Of a DNA stretch of 64,000 nt, positions 35,633 through 44,088 are shown piece by piece. Origin of the DNA: Reyranella massiliensis 521 (GTDB lineage Bacteria; Pseudomonadota; Alphaproteobacteria; Reyranellales; Reyranellaceae); contig NZ_HE997181.1 of NCBI RefSeq assembly GCF_000312425.1, positions 1,857,829 to 1,921,828 on the forward strand, in the 5' to 3' direction. A model generated the notes under the pieces. It had not been told where the DNA came from. It saw only the letters and a program-made list of their open reading frames with translations, and did not search any database. Within the stretch, counting starts at the first letter, position 1; the number at the start of each line of letters is the position of its first letter. The translations under genes were made by a program, and so were the position numbers.

Positions 35633-36133
35633 ATGGCGACCGAGATCGAACGGAAATTCCTGTTGGCCGGTGACGGCTGGCGTACGCAGTTTACGCATCG
35701 AAAGCGCATCCGGGACGGGCTCGTCGCAACCGCAGGCCGGCGCAAGGTGAGAGTACGAGCTTACGATGATCGGGCGACGCTGACCATCAAGGCCAAGACC
35801 GCCAGTTTGGGCGATGCAGAATACGAATACGAAATCCCATTGACGGATGCCGAGGAACTGCTGGCGACACACTGCGATGGCAGAGTGCTCAGCAAGACGA
35901 GGTACTACGTCCCCTATAAGGGCTTCGTGTGGGAGATCGATGAGTATGACGGCATTCTCAGTGGCGTGGTGTTGGCCGAGGTTGAGCTATCCCGAGAAGA
36001 TGTTGAGGTCCCCCTTCCTTCGTGGGTGGGGGAGGAAATAACCGGCAGACCTGAGTACAGGAAGAGCAACATGCATGTGGCACGCCTAGCTGCGCTTGCG
36101 ACCGACGGCGACACGACCCCTCGAAAGTATTGA
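35633..36133 (+). CDS. CYTH-domain protein (inorganic triphosphatase-like)
   Basis: A 166-residue CYTH domain: signature EIERKFLL at residues 4-11, strands RRKVRVRAYDDRATLTIKAK, EYEYEIPLTDAEELL, the YYVPYKGFVWEIDEYDG block and VLAEVELSREDVEV. The Glu/Arg/Lys residues line the triphosphate tunnel of the family (CyaB, ThTPase, bacterial inorganic triphosphatases). ATG 35633 starts just before the signature; the frame upstream is open but overlaps the DUF2252 end. It lies 22 bp after DUF2252 and 9 bp before the SulP gene. Substrate probably a triphosphate or nucleotide; not determined here. Confidence 0.93.
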   Translation: MATEIERKFLLAGDGWRTQFTHRKRIRDGLVATAGRRKVRVRAYDDRATLTIKAKTASLGDAEYEYEIPLTDAEELLATHCDGRVLSKTRYYVPYKGFVWEIDEYDGILSGVVLAEVELSREDVEVPLPSWVGEEITGRPEYRKSNMHVARLAALATDGDTTPRKY

Positions 36134-36142
36134 GGGGTAACA

Positions 36143-37816
36143 ATGCGGTGGCGGGAGTTTTTCCCCATAACTGAATGGGTCGCCGGCTACTCCCTTAAGC
36201 GGCTGGGCCCCGACGGCATCGCTGGCTTGTCTCTGGCCGCGTTCGTTATTCCCGAGTCGCTAGCCTATGCGTCGCTGGCAGGCTTGCCGCCGGTATCCGG
36301 TCTCTATTGCTACCTCGCCGCGGGCCTGGCCTACGCCGTATTCGGCACGAGCCGACAATTGGCGGTGGGCCCAACGTCGGCCCTGGCGCTCGCAGTTGCT
36401 GCCGGCATTGCCACCCTCGGCGGCGGTGATCCGACACGGGTGGCCGCCTTGGGAGCGTCCATCGCACTGTTGGTTGGCTTGATTGCCATTGGTGGCCGCT
36501 TTATCGGGCTGGCCAACCTTGCTTCCTTCTTCTCCGATTCGGTTGTGACGGGCTTTAAGACCGGCGCAGCTCTGTACATCGCATCGACCCAATTGCCGAA
36601 GCTCCTTGGGCTCGAAGGAGGCAGCGGCAACTTCTTCGAGCGGCTTTTCAATGTCGGAACAATGATACCGGACATCTCGCTTCCGTCGTTGGCGATTGGC
36701 GGGCTGGCGATCGCGCTCTTTCTACTGCTGGAGTGGAAGCTGCCCAGTCGACCGACCACGTTGATCGTGGTCGCGGCCGCGATAGCGGCGACCGGCTTCC
36801 TCGGCCTGGGCAAGCTCGATGTCCGGCTGGTGGGCGACCTGCCGCAGGGTCTGCCGACCTTGGGCCTCTTGCCGATATCGATGGCCGATCTCGGTGATCT
36901 CCTGCCGACGGCGTTTGCTTGCTTTCTGCTAGCCTACAGCGAAACCATTTCGGTGGCGCGCAGCTTCGCTCAGAAGCGAGGTTACGAAATCGATCCGTCG
37001 CAGGAGCTTACGGCTCTCGGTGCTTCCAACGTCGCCACGGCCCTGGCTAGCGGCTTTCCAGTGGCCGGCGGCATGTCGCAAACGGCGGTCAACGACATGA
37101 ACGGCGCCACCTCGTCGGTTTCGCTCGTCGTGACCTCGATCGCCGTCGCGCTGACCCTCGCTTTTTTCACAGGCCTGTTCCGCGATCTGCCCGAGCCCGT
37201 GCTGGCAGCCATCATCCTGATGGCCGCCAAGCATCTGGTGAAGCTCGAGGAGTTGCGCGAGCTCAAGAACGCGTCGCGCACCGAGTTCGCGATCTCGCTT
37301 CTCGCGCTGTTCGGCGTCCTGGCCTTCGGGCCCTTGCAGGGTCTGTTGCTGGCGGCGGTAGGCTCGCTGGTCATGCTGATCGGGCGCGCTTCCCGGCCGG
37401 CCGTCGCGGTGTTGGCGCGCGATCCGGCAAGCGGTCACTACGTGAACAAGGAGAGATATCCGGCGGCCCTGGAGCCGCCCTCCGTGCTGGTGTTGCGCAC
37501 CCTCGGGGGCTGGCTCTATTTCAACGCAGAGCAGATCCGGCGCCGCTTCCAGGAGCTCGTGGCGCAGACCTCGCGCCCCTTGACCACAGTGGTGATCGAC
37601 TGCTCCGTAGTGCCCATAATCGACATTACGGCCCTGACCAGCTTGCGCGTGTTCGCCGCCACCATGAAGCGCCGCGGCGTTGTGGTACGGCTTGCCGAGT
37701 TGCACGATGGCGTCGCCGATACGTTGCGCAGGCGGGGTGCCGAAGCCGATTTCGGCTCGATTGTTGCCCATCGCACCGTCGATCAGTGTGTGGCGGCAAG
37801 CGCTGGCAGGATTTGA
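36143..37816 (+). CDS. SulP-family anion transporter with STAS domain
   Basis: A 557-residue SLC26/SulP carrier: RLGPDGIAGLSLAAFVIPESLAYASLAGLPPVSGLY (conserved first helix block), then VFGTSRQLAVGPTSALAL, many helices, YSETISVARSFAQKRGYEIDPSQELTALGASN and GGMSQTAVND, ending with a cytoplasmic STAS domain (about 440-557, VVIDCSVVPIIDITALTSL). It moves sulfate, bicarbonate or related anions; which one cannot be told. Co-operonic with DUF2252 and CYTH. An arylsulfatase with its own FNR-type box lies 8 kb away, making sulfate a reasonable guess. Confidence 0.93.
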   Translation: MRWREFFPITEWVAGYSLKRLGPDGIAGLSLAAFVIPESLAYASLAGLPPVSGLYCYLAAGLAYAVFGTSRQLAVGPTSALALAVAAGIATLGGGDPTRVAALGASIALLVGLIAIGGRFIGLANLASFFSDSVVTGFKTGAALYIASTQLPKLLGLEGGSGNFFERLFNVGTMIPDISLPSLAIGGLAIALFLLLEWKLPSRPTTLIVVAAAIAATGFLGLGKLDVRLVGDLPQGLPTLGLLPISMADLGDLLPTAFACFLLAYSETISVARSFAQKRGYEIDPSQELTALGASNVATALASGFPVAGGMSQTAVNDMNGATSSVSLVVTSIAVALTLAFFTGLFRDLPEPVLAAIILMAAKHLVKLEELRELKNASRTEFAISLLALFGVLAFGPLQGLLLAAVGSLVMLIGRASRPAVAVLARDPASGHYVNKERYPAALEPPSVLVLRTLGGWLYFNAEQIRRRFQELVAQTSRPLTTVVIDCSVVPIIDITALTSLRVFAATMKRRGVVVRLAELHDGVADTLRRRGAEADFGSIVAHRTVDQCVAASAGRI

Positions 37817-37896
37817 GCGTCGCGGTCGTTGAAGTTCGCGACGACCGGCACGCCGTCGAAAGCTGATCCACGGTCGCGGCATTGGCGGGGGTGATC

Positions 37897-38682
37897 ATGT
37901 CCGGTTCGCTTGCCATTCGCGCGCTGCTGCTTGGACAACGCATAGAGACGCGCGGCCTCGAACATCAGGATACGATAGCCCTGGCGCCGCTGACGTTGCG
38001 AGCAGGGCAGCAGGGTATCGCCTTCCTGTTCCGCTATGGAGTCGCCGTCCTCGTGGGGCTTTCGCATGCCGAGGAGGAGGCGCTCCTGGGGACGCTGCGC
38101 GCGAGCATCGTGGAGGCTCTGCCAACACCGGAAACCGATCAGGTCCAGATTGTCGTGACACCGGACGGCGAGGACCAGATCGAGCCTTCCGGCGCCATTG
38201 TGTTGAAGGATGCGTCTACCGAACGACTGCAGATCCTCGCCAACGTGCTGTCAAAGAGCGTCGTGTTGGCGCATCACGAATCGCAGATCGCAGCGACCTT
38301 CGACAAGATTGAACCGCTGGCCGCCGGCATCCGGCGGAAGGGCCGTGTCGATCGCAAGGCCTCGCAACTCATTCAGCAGATTGGCGACATATTGCTGACA
38401 CAGCATCGGATGGTGGGACGGGTTGCGATCGAGGACAAGCCGGACGTTCTTTGGGACCGCCCTGAACTCGAGCGTCTCTACGCCCGGTTGGCGGATGAAT
38501 ACGAACTGCTCGAACGCAACAGCGCGATCGACCGAAAACTCACACTGGTTGGTGAAACAGTCCGGACACTTCTGGAGCTTGTGCAGGATCAGCGCAGCGT
38601 ACGTCTGGAATGGTATATCATCTGCCTCATCGTTATCGAGATCCTGTTGTCCATCTATGAGATCTTCGTTCGCTCTCATTGA
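37897..38682 (+). CDS. RMD1/DUF155 family protein with C-terminal membrane anchor
   Basis: A 261-residue protein. The DUF155 body includes LLGQRIETRGLEHQD, GIAFLFRYGVAVLVGLSHAEE, then LANVLSKSVVLAHHESQIA, HRMVGRVAIEDKPDVLWDRP and YARLADEYELLERN, and a terminal helix RLEWYIICLIVIEILLSIYE, the hallmark layout of RMD1/Sif2-type proteins (known from yeast and mitochondria, function obscure). ATG 37897 has a G-rich site; a TTG 15 bp earlier is possible. It lies 80 bp after SulP, probably the last gene of that operon. Confidence 0.88.
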   Translation: MSGSLAIRALLLGQRIETRGLEHQDTIALAPLTLRAGQQGIAFLFRYGVAVLVGLSHAEEEALLGTLRASIVEALPTPETDQVQIVVTPDGEDQIEPSGAIVLKDASTERLQILANVLSKSVVLAHHESQIAATFDKIEPLAAGIRRKGRVDRKASQLIQQIGDILLTQHRMVGRVAIEDKPDVLWDRPELERLYARLADEYELLERNSAIDRKLTLVGETVRTLLELVQDQRSVRLEWYIICLIVIEILLSIYEIFVRSH

Positions 38683-38799
38683 TGCGGCTGAAGCGTACCC
38701 CAGGCCGGCTTTGATTGAACTCACCCACACGTTGCGCAGAAGGAGCGTGCGGCAAGGTCTTGCGCGATCGCATCGGTGTCGCGAGGTCCGGTGGCCGCC

Positions 38800-40014
38800 C
38801 TACAGGAGTATAGTGAACAACCTCTTCAGAAGTTCCTCCAGCGGTATTAGGGTTAGGACAAGTGGTGCGATCGGCACGATCGCCATGATGCCGACTTGCA
38901 AAACTGTCTCCTTGGTGAAGGGCGCGACGTTCATCGACTTCACTATGTCGAAACTGTTGGATAGATCGGCGAGCGATTGAATGTCGACGCTGCCTAGGAG
39001 TGGCTCCTCGTCGCTTGAGTTTCCGCCGCGCAACCATTTGCTGTCGAATTGGCGAACGTAGCGCTGGGCCAAGGCGCCGTACTCACGCAGGCCGATCAGT
39101 TTCGCCTCGGCCATCTGGGGCACAAACAGCAGGAGTGGGCCCAGCACCACGCATAGGAGCAGGACGACAAGGGTAACGATTTCGAGCTTGAAATCGAGGA
39201 GGGTGGCCTGAACAAAGAAAATGCGATCAGCAATGTGTCCGGCAAGTATTGTGCCGTGGGCAAACAGCAGTGGCACCAAGGCGTAGACCGTGGTGGAAAG
39301 AAAAAGCAAACCGCCTGCCCGGTCAGGATGAGTCGGCACCAGGTTTAGTTTGATGCGTGACACGTGCCAGAGGAAACGTGTCCAGACGAATAGGCGGAAA
39401 TACCAGCGAAGCAACATGAACTGAAAGATCGGCAGGCTGACGTAGCTCAACCAGATGCCGGCAAGCGACGGCTTCGATCCGCTCGCAGAGGCTGCCGCGT
39501 ACCAGGTGCCCGTTTCGATTGCCGCGTATTGCCGCCAAACGACAAGAATGCCGACAATGTAGACGATTGCGACAATGACGACCTCCGCGACTATCGAGTT
39601 TCGAAGGCGGACGGCTGACGTAATGGCGGCATGGAATTGTGGTAGGGCTCCCTCCGGAATCAGGTCTCGTTCGATGAACTGTGGCACCAGGAGACGCATG
39701 CGCTGATGGACTACAAGCTCGGCCGCGATCAATAGAGGCAGCGCCACCAGGAAGCGGACGTGTATGCCAACATCCTTCAGGAAGGACAAATTCTCGCCCG
39801 CGGGGAAGAGATTTCCTTCGAGAATCGAAATCACCAGAAGCGGCAGCCAGCAAAGCAGCGAGATGACGATGACGCGCCGGCGCACCAAACGCAGCGTATC
39901 GTCCGTAAGATGGGCGCGACGAAGAAGCTGAAACAGGGGCCCCCCGATGAAGAGGGAGAATTCCATTGAATTCTCCGCAAAGGCGCCGCCAGAAGGGGAT
40001 TTGGGGAGCGTCAT
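38800..40014 (-). CDS. Multi-pass inner-membrane protein, unknown function
   Basis: A 404-residue protein with about seven hydrophobic helices: VIVISLLCWLPLLVISILEG, FLVALPLLIAAELVV, IVAEVVIVAIVYIVGILVVW, a central pair, TLVVLLLCVVLGPLLLFV and VGIMAIVPIAPLVLTLIPL. Between the last helices is a soluble stretch (GLREYGALAQRYVRQFDSKW, LLGSVDIQSLADLSNSFDIV). No named family recognised. ATG 40014 has AGGGAGA upstream; an FNR-type box lies 57 bp upstream on this strand. It is convergent with the RMD1 gene. Confidence 0.82.
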   Translation of the reverse strand: MTLPKSPSGGAFAENSMEFSLFIGGPLFQLLRRAHLTDDTLRLVRRRVIVISLLCWLPLLVISILEGNLFPAGENLSFLKDVGIHVRFLVALPLLIAAELVVHQRMRLLVPQFIERDLIPEGALPQFHAAITSAVRLRNSIVAEVVIVAIVYIVGILVVWRQYAAIETGTWYAAASASGSKPSLAGIWLSYVSLPIFQFMLLRWYFRLFVWTRFLWHVSRIKLNLVPTHPDRAGGLLFLSTTVYALVPLLFAHGTILAGHIADRIFFVQATLLDFKLEIVTLVVLLLCVVLGPLLLFVPQMAEAKLIGLREYGALAQRYVRQFDSKWLRGGNSSDEEPLLGSVDIQSLADLSNSFDIVKSMNVAPFTKETVLQVGIMAIVPIAPLVLTLIPLEELLKRLFTILL

Positions 40015-40070
40015 CTTCGAGATTCTCCCTAAGTGGCTTTCTTAGATTAACATCGAGTTCCGCGGGGCCT

Positions 40071-40084
40071 TTGAGGCAAGTCAA
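40071..40084 (-). promoter_or_regulatory. FNR/FixK-type box (weaker) upstream of 40014
   Basis: TTGAGGCAAGTCAA keeps both TTGA and TCAA half-sites. The centre is about 41 bp before a start site that would leave a 22-nt leader for the membrane-protein gene. Confidence 0.5.
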
Positions 40085-40269
40085 AGGGGTTGTACGCTCT
40101 GCACCTGAAGTTTCGTGGCCCCTTCAGGATGATGTCAAAGTCACGGTGCAGGATTGTAATCGCCGGCATCCAGCACCGCAGCGGGCCCTGTCCGCGCGCA
40201 CCGACTTTTGATTCGCAGAGATGGCCACCAGCCGAGCAGGGCCGCCCGTCGTCAAATCGTCGTTAGCGG

Positions 40270-40416
40270 TCAAGGGAGCGTAGTCGGCCGCCGGATCCAT
40301 GCCGATGAAGACCGAGTGCATCGTTCTTCCTGACGGGCCGCAGCCGTGGCGGTGCCGGCGAGCAGCTCGCGCTGCGACAGGTCAACCTGCGTACGGAGAT
40401 GCGTCGCCTTGTTCAT
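40270..40416 (-). CDS. Small frame coupled to the TMEM175-like gene (possible remnant)
   Basis: 48 residues beginning MNKATHLRTQVDLSQRELLA, overlapping the TMEM175 stop as ATGA. The start resembles Tat-type leaders of periplasmic redox proteins, but twin arginine is absent. Another frame just downstream (from 40321) reads MHSVFIGMDPAADYAPLTAN, so this may be the broken 5' end of a longer gene. The rest of 40085-40269 shows nothing else. Confidence 0.35.
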   Translation of the reverse strand: MNKATHLRTQVDLSQRELLAGTATAAARQEERCTRSSSAWIRRPTTLP

Positions 40417-41003
40417 GATGCCCTTTTCAGACGTCGCTCCCTGAGTCGGTTCGCGATCACCACCACGGAGAAGCCCATCACATAAGGCCACAGCGCGTGG
40501 CGAGGACCGATGAAGCTCCAGCCGATTGCAAGCCCGGACGAAACGATCAGAACGGCAAGCAGGAATTGATGATCTCGCTGCTTGCCCGGCTCCACATCCG
40601 GAATGAGGGCCAATAAACGCAGGCCGATGGCGGAAAGGATCAATGTGTTGCCGGCATACAACCAGATTGCGGGCGCCAGGTTGGGAAAGCGACCGACGAC
40701 GATGGTGACGAACGGAAAACAGGTGGTGAAAAGCAGGTAGAGCAGCCACCAGTGGACGTATTCGCTGCCGAGGTTCTCGTCCGGCGACCGCACCTGAATA
40801 CCCGATAGCCAGCGGAGCCCCAGCACGCCGAAGCTCAGGGCATAGGGCAGGAACTTGGGTGTCAGGGCGATCAAGCCTTGAATGAGCTCGCTCGCATCAT
40901 GCGGTTGGAAGTCATCCGGGAGGCGGAGGTCGAGCACGAGCAACGTCATGGCGACGGCGAAGAGCCCGTCGGTCAGCGCGTCTAGGCGAGCGCGTGGATA
41001 CAT
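40413..41003 (-). CDS. TMEM175-like (DUF1211) potassium channel family protein
   Basis: A 196-residue membrane protein whose first helix has the family motif RLDALTDGLFAVAMTLLVLDL, the pore-lining helix of TMEM175 channels (usually FSDGVFAIAITLLV). Five further helices follow (FLPYALSFGVLGLRWLSG, LYLLFTTCFPFVTIVVG, and others) with a basic C-terminus. Prokaryotic members form potassium-selective tetramers. Start at ATG 41003 is chosen because the motif normally begins a few residues from the N-terminus; ATGs at 41027 and 41039 are alternatives. An FNR-type box at 41055 would suit start 41003. Confidence 0.85.
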   Translation of the reverse strand: MYPRARLDALTDGLFAVAMTLLVLDLRLPDDFQPHDASELIQGLIALTPKFLPYALSFGVLGLRWLSGIQVRSPDENLGSEYVHWWLLYLLFTTCFPFVTIVVGRFPNLAPAIWLYAGNTLILSAIGLRLLALIPDVEPGKQRDHQFLLAVLIVSSGLAIGWSFIGPRHALWPYVMGFSVVVIANRLRERRLKRAS

Positions 41004-41054
41004 CTGCTGTTGCGTCCTTCCAATCATCCCTCGCCGCATCTGCTTCCGCCTGCT

Positions 41055-41068
41055 TTGACTCAGATCAA
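41055..41068 (-). promoter_or_regulatory. FNR/FixK-type box between divergent genes
   Basis: TTGACTCAGATCAA. If it drives the minus strand, transcription would start near 41020, 17 bp before the TMEM175-like ATG at 41003. Confidence 0.65.
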
Positions 41069-41215
41069 ACCCCGGTGGAGCGGTGAAGTTTGCGTCGAGC
41101 CCGACGTATCAGGGTACGGATGTGTCGATGCAACACAACCATCCGTTCGATACGTCAAGCGAATGCAGATCGATGCCCGTTGCCGCGTCGCCCCGTGGTT
41201 GCATCATGCGAATGC

Positions 41216-41229
41216 TTGACTTGCATCAA
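41216..41229 (+). promoter_or_regulatory. FNR/FixK-type box upstream of second DUF2252 gene
   Basis: TTGACTTGCATCAA, identical to the box at 32542. It lies 48 bp before the TTG start of the gene. Confidence 0.7.
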
Positions 41230-41277
41230 GGCCCGCTGAGACGGGCGGACATATTCAGCTCGGGAAGGGGAGGCGAT

Positions 41278-42699
41278 TTGAACAACGTGGCAGCCTTTAC
41301 GGGTCCGGCTCAGACGCCGCTGGTCAGACGACCAGAGTATTCCATCCCTGCGGACGATCTCGTCGCAGCCGGCCAGCGTCTGCGCGATTCGGTCCCGCGG
41401 GCGAGTCAAGGTCTCTGGAAGAAGGACAAGCAACGGCTCGATCCACTTGAAATTCTGCGCGCCTCGGATGCTGGCCGGATTCCCGAGCTCGTCCCGATCC
41501 GTTACGGCCGGATGCTGCAATCACCCTTCGCCTTCTATCGAGGGGCGGCGGGCGTCATGGCCGCCGACCTCGCCGCGACACCCACCACGGGCATTCATGT
41601 CCAGGTCTGCGGCGACTGTCATCTGATGAATTTCGGCGGCTTCGCCACGCCTGAACGTAGCATCAACTTCGACATCAACGACTTCGACGAGACCCTGCCG
41701 GCGCCCTGGGAATGGGACGTCAAGCGGCTGGTCGCGTCGTTCGTGCTGGCGGCCCGGTCGAATGGCTTGTCGGATGCGGCTGGCCGCGACGCAGCCATCG
41801 CCTGTGCCCGGAGCTATCGCAAGCGGTTGCGGCAAGTGGCAGAGATGAGCCCGCTGGAAGCATGGTACACCCACATCGGTCTGGAAGAGTACCTCGGGCT
41901 GATCGACGATCCGGCTGACCAGAAGCGGGTGCGGCGCAGAATCGACAAAGCGAAAGAAGGAAGGGCATCTGACCTGGATTATCCGAAGTTGGCCAGGATG
42001 GTCGGCGGGGTGGTGCAGATCAAGGATCAACCTCCGCTCATCTATCACATGGATGTTCAGCATCAGGAGGGCTTCGGCGCCCTCACGGACAAGACGATGG
42101 CTGCTTACCGGGACAGCCTTCCGATTGACCGTCGCGCCCTGTTCGATCGCTACCGCTACGTCGACGGGGCGATGAAGGTTGTGGGGGTCGGAAGCGTCGG
42201 CCGGTACTGCTCTATCGGACTGTTCATGTCGTCGTCCAATGAGCCGCTGTTCCTGCAATTCAAGCAGGCCGTCCCGTCCGTTCTGGAGCCTTACGCGGGC
42301 AAGAGCCTGTTTGGCCACGCCGGGGAGCGGGTGGTCGAGGGCCAGCGCCTGATGCAGGCTTCATCGGATATTTTTCTTGGCCACACGATTGGGCCATTGG
42401 GCAACCAACTTTATGTCCGCCAGTTGCGCGACGCGAAGATCAAGCCTCTAGTCGAAACCTTCGATCGCGACATGATGAAGATCTACGGCAGGGCGTGCGG
42501 TTGGGCGCTGGCGCGGGCGCACGGCAAGGCCAGCCATCCGTGGCTGGTCACCGGCTATCTCGGAAACAGCGACGCGTTCGACGAAGCGATGGGTGATTTC
42601 GCCATTGCTTATGCCGACCAGGCCGAGCGCGACCACGCGGCTCTCAAGGCTGCGGTAGGCGCAGGCAGGATTCAGGTCCAGATCGAAGAAGATAGGTAA
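41278..42699 (+). CDS. DUF2252 family protein, paralogue 2
   Basis: A 473-residue paralogue of the product at 34183 with the same blocks at the same positions: RYGRMLQSPFAFYRGAAGVM (75-94), CGDCHLMNFGGFATPER (111-127), DINDFDETLPAPWEWDVKR, VVGVGSVGRYCSIGL, LFLQFKQAVPS and ALARAHGKASHP. The start is TTG 41278: AAGGGGAGG lies 5 nt upstream, and from this codon the GDCH motif falls at the same residue as in paralogue 1. The frame open to 41083 would run through the FNR-type box. It stands alone, 150 bp before the patatin gene. Confidence 0.9.
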   Translation: MNNVAAFTGPAQTPLVRRPEYSIPADDLVAAGQRLRDSVPRASQGLWKKDKQRLDPLEILRASDAGRIPELVPIRYGRMLQSPFAFYRGAAGVMAADLAATPTTGIHVQVCGDCHLMNFGGFATPERSINFDINDFDETLPAPWEWDVKRLVASFVLAARSNGLSDAAGRDAAIACARSYRKRLRQVAEMSPLEAWYTHIGLEEYLGLIDDPADQKRVRRRIDKAKEGRASDLDYPKLARMVGGVVQIKDQPPLIYHMDVQHQEGFGALTDKTMAAYRDSLPIDRRALFDRYRYVDGAMKVVGVGSVGRYCSIGLFMSSSNEPLFLQFKQAVPSVLEPYAGKSLFGHAGERVVEGQRLMQASSDIFLGHTIGPLGNQLYVRQLRDAKIKPLVETFDRDMMKIYGRACGWALARAHGKASHPWLVTGYLGNSDAFDEAMGDFAIAYADQAERDHAALKAAVGAGRIQVQIEEDR

Positions 42700-42851
42700 C
42701 GGGTCGTGCCGAGGGTCAACCAGCGGCGCTCTGCCTTCAACTGGTCTGGTGTGGCATTTCGCCTGATCGAGCACGGCGCGTTCGCCGCACCGCCGTGCTG
42801 ACAATGTACACGTGTTCCGCGTCATCCTTCGCCGAGAGACGAGACGTTCGC

Positions 42852-44042
42852 ATGCGCAAGTTCCTGTCATTCGCGATGCTGCTGGCCGGAGTCCTCGGCG
42901 CCTGCTCGTATCCCGAGCGCGGCCCCGGCGTGCCTTCGACCCACACCACCGTCGCATTGCCGCTGGGCATCCCCAATGCCCGGTTCTTCGCCGACGGCGA
43001 TCCCAAGCCCATGATGGAGGAAGCCGCCCGCGCCTACCAAAGGGAGGAGGCGACACGGCGCACCGCAGGCGGACCGACGCGCCCGCCGCCGGTCTACTAC
43101 CTGGCGATTTCCGGCGGCGGCGATGACGGCGCTTTCGGCACCGGATTGCTGAATGGTTGGGCCGCGACAGGAATGCGGCCCCAGTTCAATTTCGTGACGG
43201 GCGTCAGCACCGGCGCCCTGATCGCGCCCTTCGCCTATCTCGGATCCGAGTACGATGCCGTCATGGCCGGGATGTATACGACCCTGACACCCGACAAGGT
43301 CTATCGACCGCGGGCACTCACGGCCGCGCTGTTCGACGACGCCATGGCCGATACCAGTCCGTTGGCCGAGGTGATCGCACGCTACACTGACCAGAAGATG
43401 TTCGATGCCATCGCCCGGGAGTACGGGAAGGGTCGCCTGCTGCTGATCGGCACGACCGACCTCGATGCCGAGCGACCGGTAATCTGGAACATAGGCGCGA
43501 TCGCGGCCAGCGGCCATCCCGGTGGGCTGGAGCTGTTCCGCAAGATCCTGCGCGCCTCGGCGGCCATTCCCGGCGCCTTCCAGCCGGTCATGGTCGATAT
43601 CGAGATCGACGGCCAGAAGTACCAAGAGATGCATGTCGACGGCGGCGCCGTTGCCCAGCTCTTCATCTATCCATCGTCGATCAACATCGCCGAGAGCGGA
43701 CCACGCCGCGAACGGCACGCGTACGTCATCCGCAACGGCAAGCTCACGCCGGGCTACGAAACGAGCAAGCGGCGAACCATCTCGGTCGCCGGCCGCGCCA
43801 TCAGCACCATGCTGACGTCGAGCGGGCGAAACGACGTGCTGCGCACCTACCTGCTCGCGCAGCGCGACGGCATCGACTACAACCTCGCTTATATAGGGTC
43901 TGACTTCACCACTACCGAGATCGGCATGTTCGAGCCGGCCTACATGCAGGCTCTCTACGCCTACGGCTTTCAGAAGGGTAGGGATGGTCGGGCCTGGCAC
44001 AAGCGGCCACCCCAGATCGACCCTGCGGCCGTGCGCCAGTAG
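42852..44042 (+). CDS. Patatin-like phospholipase lipoprotein
   Basis: A 396-residue protein with a lipobox (LLAGVLGAC, Cys18) and a patatin domain: oxyanion loop SGGGDDGAFGTG (88-98), nucleophile S119 in GVSTG, catalytic D264 in VDGGAVAQ. The Ser-Asp dyad is complete. It is expected to be a periplasm-facing lipase or acyl hydrolase. RGPGVPSTHTTVALPLG follows the lipobox. The alpha/beta-hydrolase follows after 46 bp, suggesting paired lipid or ester hydrolysis. Confidence 0.92.
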   Translation: MRKFLSFAMLLAGVLGACSYPERGPGVPSTHTTVALPLGIPNARFFADGDPKPMMEEAARAYQREEATRRTAGGPTRPPPVYYLAISGGGDDGAFGTGLLNGWAATGMRPQFNFVTGVSTGALIAPFAYLGSEYDAVMAGMYTTLTPDKVYRPRALTAALFDDAMADTSPLAEVIARYTDQKMFDAIAREYGKGRLLLIGTTDLDAERPVIWNIGAIAASGHPGGLELFRKILRASAAIPGAFQPVMVDIEIDGQKYQEMHVDGGAVAQLFIYPSSINIAESGPRRERHAYVIRNGKLTPGYETSKRRTISVAGRAISTMLTSSGRNDVLRTYLLAQRDGIDYNLAYIGSDFTTTEIGMFEPAYMQALYAYGFQKGRDGRAWHKRPPQIDPAAVRQ

Positions 44043-44088
44043 CAACAGGACCGGCAGATCGGGGGACGGACGACTTGAGGTGCAAGAG

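Noticed and set aside
41083-41277. 65-residue N-terminal extension of the second DUF2252 protein
   Set aside because: It would translate through the FNR-type box, has no counterpart in the paralogue, and the TTG at 41278 has a strong ribosome site.
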